Positions 57,431 through 64,000 of a stretch of DNA of 64,000 nt are shown piece after piece. Origin of the DNA: Botryosphaeria dothidea (lineage: Eukaryota > Ascomycota > Dothideomycetes > Botryosphaeriales > Botryosphaeriaceae); contig WWBZ02000033.1 of the NCBI GenBank assembly GCA_011503125.2, positions 3,782,001-3,846,000 on the forward strand. Reading direction: 5' to 3'. The notes beneath the pieces were generated by a model, which made no database searches, was not told where the DNA came from, and saw only the letters and a program-made list of their open reading frames with translations. Numbering within the stretch: the stretch's first letter is position 1; each line of letters opens with the position of its first letter. Both the position numbers and the translations under genes were made by a program.

Positions 57431-60400
57431 ATACTTTAAAATATAACTACGCTAAAAAATCGATTCTAAGCTACGGCGCCGGAAGAGAGTTCTAGAAACT
57501 CTTCTAAGCCTAGCGAGACTTAAAATACTACTTAGAGTAGCTATAGCCGCGTTATAGTTAATATAGAAGCCGTAGGAAGGGGCGAATAGCCCCCTTTAGT
57601 AACTATCTCTATCTAACTATAGCGTACCTCTAATAAACTATAGAATACTTAGTATAGCGTAGAATACGTTAAAAGAGCCTTAAAAATAGTAGATACTCTT
57701 CTTTAAGTTCTATAAGTATCCGCTAGCCTCTCTTTAGTTCTCTCTAGCTAAATAAAAAATTTTCTTAATATTACTAAGATAATCTTCTAGAATTATATTA
57801 CTATTTACTAGAAGGCGACTACTAAGAAGCTAGGCCTTAAGAATATTCTTAAGAAGGTCTAGTAGATCTAGAAGATAGTTAGCTAACTTTAGACTACTTC
57901 TACGCCCGTAGTACCTAGCTAGGCTAATATTATAGCCCGAGTAGTTCTAAAGTCTTCTACCCCCCTAACTACTACTAAGTTTACTCTATACTTTCCGGAT
58001 AAGACTAATAGATAGAAGGTTACTAATCTTACTAACGAGGCTATTATTAAGAAGATCTAGATAGAAAAAAGCCTAGCTTATAAAAGAGTATTAGCGGCTA
58101 AGAAGCTTTCTAGTAGAGACGTTAAGCTCTTTATATCTAATACTTAGACTAAAGTAGCCCTCCTTTAGAATTAGAAATAGACTATAGAACTAGATAGAAA
58201 AGTCCGTTCTAACTAGTAGCTCTACTTAGTACTAGTCTATAACGTCCCTCTTAAAGATATTAATACTAAGAACCCCTAGACCGCCTAAACTCTTTAGAAT
58301 TAGAACCTATCTCTATATCTAGAACTACGTATTAGTAAGCTAGCCTAGCTAAAAAGAAAGCTCTTAGAGAGAAAGACGTACTTAGCTATTATTTTTAGTA
58401 CTATAGACTTCGAGATAGCTAACTAAATTATTACTAAAGAACTTATTAGTAACTATACTCTCTATATAGTAGAGTACTATAGTATAACCTTTATAGTAAT
58501 CTAGTACTTTAAGTACTAAGATTATAGCTATATCTCTATCTACTATAGAAGAGAGAATAGATACGGCTAATACGCTAAGATATATAATATCTACGAGTAC
58601 CCTAAAGAGAAGACGTAATATATAAACTATAACTAAGAGTATACGGCCTAGAGTAACTTCTACTTAACGCGTAGAGCCCGTTAGACTAAGGCTACTAAAG
58701 CCCGCCTAGCGGTACTAGAGAGATATAGAGAAGGTACCTCTACGGCTAAGATATAGCTCTAAACTAACTAGTTAACGGTTAGGCTAAAAAAGAGGCCTAG
58801 AGAAGAGAAGCTAACTAAGAGAGAGCTAGGTAGGCTAAGAGATCTAAGCCGCCCCCCGCCTTCTAACTAGATACGGTTTACCGGACTTAATAGCTTCTAG
58901 TATATCTTAGAGAAAGAGTCTACGAGAACTTCCGCCTTCTCGTAGCCTATACTAATAATCCCCTCGTAGCCTAACTTAGAAATAGAAGGAAGTTAATATT
59001 AGATATAGGCTCTCTCTCTATCGTATAGTATAACGTCTATAAGAGTAAAAATAGAGTAATACTTCCGTTCTTTAAGGAGGTTAACCTAAGAATCTACTAT
59101 ATTCTAGCTATCTAGAAACTTTAGAGAAACCCGAGGGTTAAGATAATAGTAAGATACTCTACCTACTATATAGTTTTCTCTTAAAAGAAAGTAGTAAGAA
59201 TCTACTTCTTTATAAGTAAGGCTATTACCTCTAACTTCTAGTAAGTAATAGCTTACTTACTAGATCTTATTATACTATTTATTACTACTAAGATACGTAT
59301 AATCTATATCTATAACTACTATAATCCTCTACTAGCCTCCTATACTAGTACGGCTCTAGAAACTCTATCTCTTCTTCTAGAAGCTCTTAGAAAACTAGGG
59401 GAGTATATCCTCCTAGGAGACTTTAACCTTTACTATCTTATCTAAGAGAGTATAACCGCTTTAAGATACTATATCCTTATAGATAATCTTATCGAAATAG
59501 CTATTATAGCTAATCTTAATCTAGCTCTTCTAAGAGGTACTATTACGAGGAGAGAGAGTAGTAGCGAGAGTACTCTAGACTTTATCTTTACTATATAGTA
59601 GCTAGAAGAGAGAATTCTTAGTTACGGAGCTAGTTAGGAGCTTAAATTATCCTCTAACTACCTATCTATTCTTACTATACTCGATTTTTCTCTTACCCCC
59701 GCGGAACTACGTTCCCTAAGACCCTAGTAGAAGAAAGTAGACTAGAAGAGAACTAATAATATACTCTAATTAAAGCTTAAATACCTTAAAGTAGCCCCTC
59801 TTAATACTAAAGTAGACCTAGATTACTTTACTATACTACTCTAGGAGACTATCTAAAGAATAATCTAGAAGACTATTCTAGTAGCGAGATCCTCGCCCTA
59901 GGCCTTTATATAATAGATAAAAAAGTATTCGGATCTAGTATATATTAGATTTAAGAGTAAAGAGTTATAAGGTTAGAAAAGAGAGTAGATTCTACCTATC
60001 TTCTAAAGGAGAGATTAGTAGGCTTACTTATATATATAGGTAATAACTATATAACCGAGGATACTAAAGATCCGAGAGAGAGTACCGATACGGGGTTAGA
60101 TATTAAAGAGTATTATTATATAAAGAATAGAATATTCGAGATAACTAGGATATCTAAGGTAGTAAGATAAGAAAGTCTAATAGTATACTAGGCTAGAGTA
60201 GCTAGAAAAAAGTAGATAGCTATAGAGAGAGAGGAGGACTAGATAGTTTACTAAACTATTACTAATAGTAAGAAGAGATAGATTAGAAGAAATAGAATAA
60301 AAGTATAGCGTAGAATAGTAGCTAAGATTATCTTAGATCTATCTATACTCTAGAAGCTCTTAAAGTAGATAAGAATAAAAGTATAAGAACTACTAGCCCT

Positions 60401-62825
60401 ACTCTAGTTCCTACCCCTCTAAAGAGTAGATAGATAACTATACTACGATAATTCGGCTAAGGTAGAAATTCTTATTAACTAGTTCTTCCCCCCTTCTAGG
60501 ACTACCGACCTCTTAAACCTAGATAGATATATATACCTAGAGCTAGTAGAGATCTTCTAAGGCGTTACTAAAGAGTAGATTCTCTATACTATTAAGAAGC
60601 TTCCCTCGGATAAGATACTAGGCCTAGATAAGATTATTAATAGGTTCCTAAAGTAGTACGCTTAGATACTAAGCGGACTACTTACTAGGCTCTTCTAGAA
60701 ATACCTCGTACTTAGATACTACTCTAAATAGTTTAAAAGCTCTATTACCGTAGTTCTAAGAAAACTATAGAGGAATAACTATACTAAAGCTAAGTTATTT
60801 AGACTAATTACTTTACTTAATACGCTAGAGAAGCTACTTAAGAGGATTATAGTAGATCGGATCTCCTAGGCGACTAAAGTCTATAAACTACTTCCTAATA
60901 TATAGATAGAAGCTAGGAGAAATAGGTTAGTAGTAGTAGCTCTCGATCTACTTATAGAATAGATCTATACTATCTAGGCGTAAGATTCTAGGCTAGTAGC
61001 TTTAGTTCTTAGCCTAGATATCTTAGGGGTATACGATTATATATTCTATAAGAGACTCCTTTATAATATAAGAATAGCGAGGCTTCCCGAATAGATAGAA
61101 AGATTTACGTACTTCTTTCTATAGGACCGGACTACTTAGCTATCTTTTAGGGACTTTACTAACTCGCTAATCTAGATCTTAACCGGAATTCCCTAGAGAT
61201 TCTTTTTATCTCTAATCCTCTACCTATTCTTTATCTTTAATCTACTTATATAGCTACGTAGGAGTAATATCTTCCCCCTTAGATTCGTCGACGATACTAA
61301 TATTCTAGTCTTTAGTAGATCTATAGAATAAAACTATAGAATACTAGAGAGAGTATACTAAGTTTACGAGTACTAAATAGCTACCTACGGGTTAGCGTTC
61401 TCGCTAGATAAGTACTATCTTATCTACTTTATAAGAAAGCTAAGGAGATTTAATATAGTAGTAGATATTCGCATCTCTAGATTTACTAGATATCTAGAGC
61501 CTACGATAAAGATTCTAAGAATCTACGTAGATAATAAGCTTAGATAGAGACTCTATATTAGGAAAATAGAAGCTAAGATAATTAAATAGTATATATCTCT
61601 CTTCTAACTCGTAGTATCTACCTAGGAAGCCTTATTTACTAAAGCCCGCTATATCTATACGGCCGTAGTAAGGCTAGCCCTTACTTATAGCTATAGAGTA
61701 TAGTATACCCCGGAGAGAATTTTAGAATAGAGGAAAATAGCTATCTAGCTACTATAGAAGATCTAAAACTAGTATCTACGTACTATCTTAGGAGCGTATA
61801 AGTTAACTAGTATATAAACCTTAGAGTATAAGACGGGGATTTTCCTACTCTTATTATATCTAGATAAACTAGTACTAGCCTAAACTATTAGAGCTAGAGA
61901 TAGCCTAGCTATAGTAGTAGTAGAAGAAACTTACTAGAGTATTAAATAGATAGCTAGGGCTACTCTAAGTACTAGAGGTACCGCTAGCCTAGCTAAGAGA
62001 TCCCTACTTAGAAAAAAGATAAACTCCCTTTTTTACTACTACTCTCCTACCTACTAAAGCCTTCTAGAGCGAATAAGACTACGTATAGTATATAGAAATA
62101 AGTAGAAGAAGAGATAGATAAAGTTTACTAGCTAAGAAAAGTAAGGTAAGCTAGTAGCCTAAAGTATATAGTAGAACCCGAAAATTAGATAAATCTATAG
62201 CGAACTATCTAAGCTATAGAATATACTCGCTATTCTACTATATATAGAGTATATTAGACTAGAGAACTTTCTCTCTAGGCGTAAAGTACTAGAATATCTT
62301 AGCTCTATCTACCTATACGGCTAGTATAGATAAACTCTAAAGTATATTCTTCTCTTCTACCCCGACTTCTAATAGAGTAGAGTATAGATACTCTAAAAGG
62401 TAGAAACTATAGACTACTATTTTCTTCTCTTAATAAAGAAGAAGATTAAAGTAGCGATAGACTAGTTCTTACGTCTAGAGCTATTTAAGTAATTTAGCCT
62501 AGTAAGAGAACTAATCTAGAAGGGTAACTAAGAAGAGAAGCTAGGAGAACTACTAAGACTACTAAGACTACTAGAACCCGAATAACTACGAGAATAAGAA
62601 CTAAAGAGATAGATCTAGTAGATAAATATAGGGCTACTATAGTAGCCGCTACCGGTAAGAAGAAAAAATAGAACTAGTATAGAATAGTATACCTAGAGAG
62701 AGAGAAGGGGTTTTACTAAGCGAAAAGATTTTCCTTCTTATATAAAATAATAATAGATAGCTAGCCCCGTATAGACCCGTAAGAGAGCTATATCGGGAAG
62801 AAATAAATTTATCTATCTATTAATT
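57430..62825 (+). mobile_element. LINE copy 2, nearly full length, RIP-mutated
   Basis: Plus-strand order: ORF1 gag-like region with three degraded zinc knuckles at about 58500-58665 (Cys codons TGC turned to TAC); ORF2 endonuclease with LLGDFNLYYL near 59415; RT with FVDDTNILVF near 61283, preceded by TGIPQ; then the C-terminal region and a 3' end with TTTATCTATCTAT. Length about 5.4 kb. A 240-bp solo LTR splits ORF2 at 59943. Frames are broken by many TAA/TAG where Gln or Trp is expected. The 5' border is approximate. Confidence 0.85.
59943..60182 (+). mobile_element. RIP-mutated solo LTR in LINE copy 2
   Basis: 240 bp, begins TATTAGATTT and ends GTCTAATA, flanked by the 5-bp duplication GTATA (59938-59942 and 60183-60187). 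LINE copy 1 shows the uninterrupted site near 48380. It is the mutated twin of the LTR at 11709-12509. Confidence 0.9.
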
Positions 62826-62894
62826 ACTTAGTTACTAAGATACTTATAGTATTTATTTCTAAAACGTCTTAGAATAAATAACTAAGCTAATATA
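62826..62894 (-). mobile_element. RIP-mutated LTR remnant, copy of the LTR at 44866-44998
   Basis: AACTAAGCTAATAT and preceding bases match 44905-44980 in the same orientation, with C to T and G to A changes at CpA/TpG. It is cut on both sides by LINE copies 2 and 3. Confidence 0.65.
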
Positions 62895-63565
62895 AATAGA
62901 TAAATTTATTTTCTTTCTAATATAGCTTTCTTTTAGATCTATATAAAGTAGGCTATCTACGATATTTTATACGAGAGAAAAAACCTAGTCTTCTAAATAG
63001 AAAACCTCTTCTTTCTTCTTAGATTAGTTACCTCTATTTATTTCGTTTTTTCTACTTATTAGTAGAAGCTACTATAATAGCTCTATATTAGCTAGATATT
63101 AGCCTTTTAGCTCTCTCTTTCTTCTATACTCTAGTACTAGTCTTCTTAGCTAAGATACTAGTCTTCCTAGCTAAGGTTCTAGTCCTCCTAGCTATAATTC
63201 TAGTCCTTCTAGTAGTTCTCTTAGTAGATCTTCTAGGCCTTCTCGTCTATCTTTCTTACTAAACTAAATTAATTTAGTAGCCCTAGACGTAGAAACTACT
63301 TTATTACTACTTAGATTCTTTTTCTTATTAATAGAAGAGTATAGTAGTCTATAGTTTCTACTAGTTAGAGTATTTATACTCTATCTTCTTAGAATTAGAG
63401 ATAGAATAGAAGAATATACTTTAGTATTTACCTATACTAACTATATAGGTAGGCTAGGCTAGAATAGCTTAGTATCTTACGCCTAAAGAGAAAGTCTTTA
63501 AGACTAATATATTCTATTCGTAGTAGAGTAAGAAGAGTACTTTATAGTTTAGTAAGTTTACTATA
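62895..63565 (-). mobile_element. LINE copy 3, 3' part, RIP-mutated
   Basis: Parallels 45765-46370 of LINE copy 1 in the same direction, from the TATC-type tail inward (AATATAGCTTTCTTTTAG against GATATAGCTCCCTTACGG). Interrupted at about 63566 by SINE copy 3. Confidence 0.72.
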
Positions 63566-64000
63566 GGCGGGGTAGTATATTAGTAGAATATACTTCTACG
63601 GTAGCTTAGCCTTTCTAGAGTAGTATAGATACTAAGTTCGAATCTTAAACCGCTTATCTACTTATAGTATATACGTTCTACGTTAAAAGTATACGTACTC
63701 GCGTTCTCTCTAGCGGTAATAAGGGGGAAAATCTATAGATAGTTAGAGTAGGCTATAAGTAGTATATACGTCCTACTATAAAAGTATACGTACCCGCGTT
63801 CTTCCTAGCGGTAATAAGAGAAAGAAGAGCTAGCTAGGCGCTTCTAAAAATAAATTTTAAGAGCGCTTTACTAGCGCTTATAAATAGATAAGCCGGAACT
63901 TCTTACGGCTTAGTCTTAAGATTTATAGTTATCTCTCTCTATAGTTCCTTCTTCTTAGCTACTCTTTCTACTTTAGATACCGCTATTAGTATATAGAAAA
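63566..64000 (+). mobile_element. tRNA-derived SINE, copy 3 (long form), cut by the window end
   Basis: Starts GGCGGGGTAGTATATTAG on the plus strand and carries the same doubled segment as copy 2. The tail and right duplication lie outside the window. Confidence 0.8.

Larger units (their letters stand above)
45755..64000. repeat. RIP-mutated AT-rich island of nested retroelements
   Basis: From here to the window end CpA and TpG are nearly absent; only scattered single cases are visible, while CpG remains common. TA, CTA and TAG dominate. Because ATG needs TpG, start codons are practically gone. All recognisable sequence is retroelement. This is the mark of exhaustive repeat-induced point mutation at CpA on both strands. 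Confidence 0.93.

Noticed and set aside
57430..62825. Protein-coding genes in the RIP island
   Set aside because: Only degraded retroelement frames with many stops and practically no ATG are present.
1..64000. CRISPR arrays, rRNA genes, prokaryotic operons or a prophage
   Set aside because: Spliced genes, a mitochondrial-targeted TCA enzyme pair and RIP show a filamentous ascomycete; no array or rRNA is seen.

Overview
The window is nuclear DNA of a filamentous ascomycete, most likely a Dothideomycete. Genes have short GT-AG introns (about 45-70 bp). There is an Alt a 1-family secreted protein, a CFEM/rhodopsin-type receptor, a Zn2Cys6 regulator, an NRPS-like carboxylate reductase, and a retroelement island almost completely mutated by RIP (repeat-induced point mutation, C to T at CpA). 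Family calls come from reading motifs; no database was searched.

Layout. (1) 0.4-10.5 kb: a small Cys-rich secreted protein, then two adjacent same-strand genes for the E1 and E2 subunits of a 2-oxoglutarate dehydrogenase-type complex (both apparently intact, with mitochondrial leaders), a gene-poor stretch, and an Alt a 1-like secreted protein. (2) 10.7-20.6 kb: a seven-helix rhodopsin-family receptor whose third recognisable intron carries an 801-bp insertion (a solo LTR with a truncated LINE inside it), an H-type lectin gene, an ankyrin-family gene with an in-frame stop, and a cytochrome P450 with one in-frame stop. (3) 21.6-37 kb: a metabolic block with an SDR, an A-T-R NRPS-like carboxylate reductase, an AIM6-like phosphodiesterase, an F-box protein, an acyl-CoA dehydrogenase and a convergent Zn2Cys6/MHR transcription factor. 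(4) 37-44.4 kb: a conserved hypothetical protein, a DUF7587-like protein, an RNase T1-like secreted protein with an early stop, a second small Cys-rich secreted protein and a second SDR. (5) 44.9-64 kb: nested retroelements. The pieces are a copia remnant, three LINE copies, a Ty3/gypsy element split by a complete copia element, a solo LTR and three tRNA-derived SINE copies. From about 45.75 kb CpA and TpG are nearly absent, so ATG codons are practically missing and no gene survives.

How it fits together. P450, SDR, NRPS-like reductase, acyl-CoA dehydrogenase and Zn2Cys6 factor look like a specialised-metabolism cluster (about 18.9-36.9 kb). The linked E1/E2 pair differs from housekeeping OGDH at several near-invariant motifs. 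It may be a second, specialised complex, either a self-resistance copy or one for an unusual 2-oxo acid; this is inference. Small secreted proteins, decaying genes and a RIP island together fit a fast-evolving compartment. Three genes outside the island each carry one TAA that a CAA to TAA change would explain, as leaky RIP would produce.
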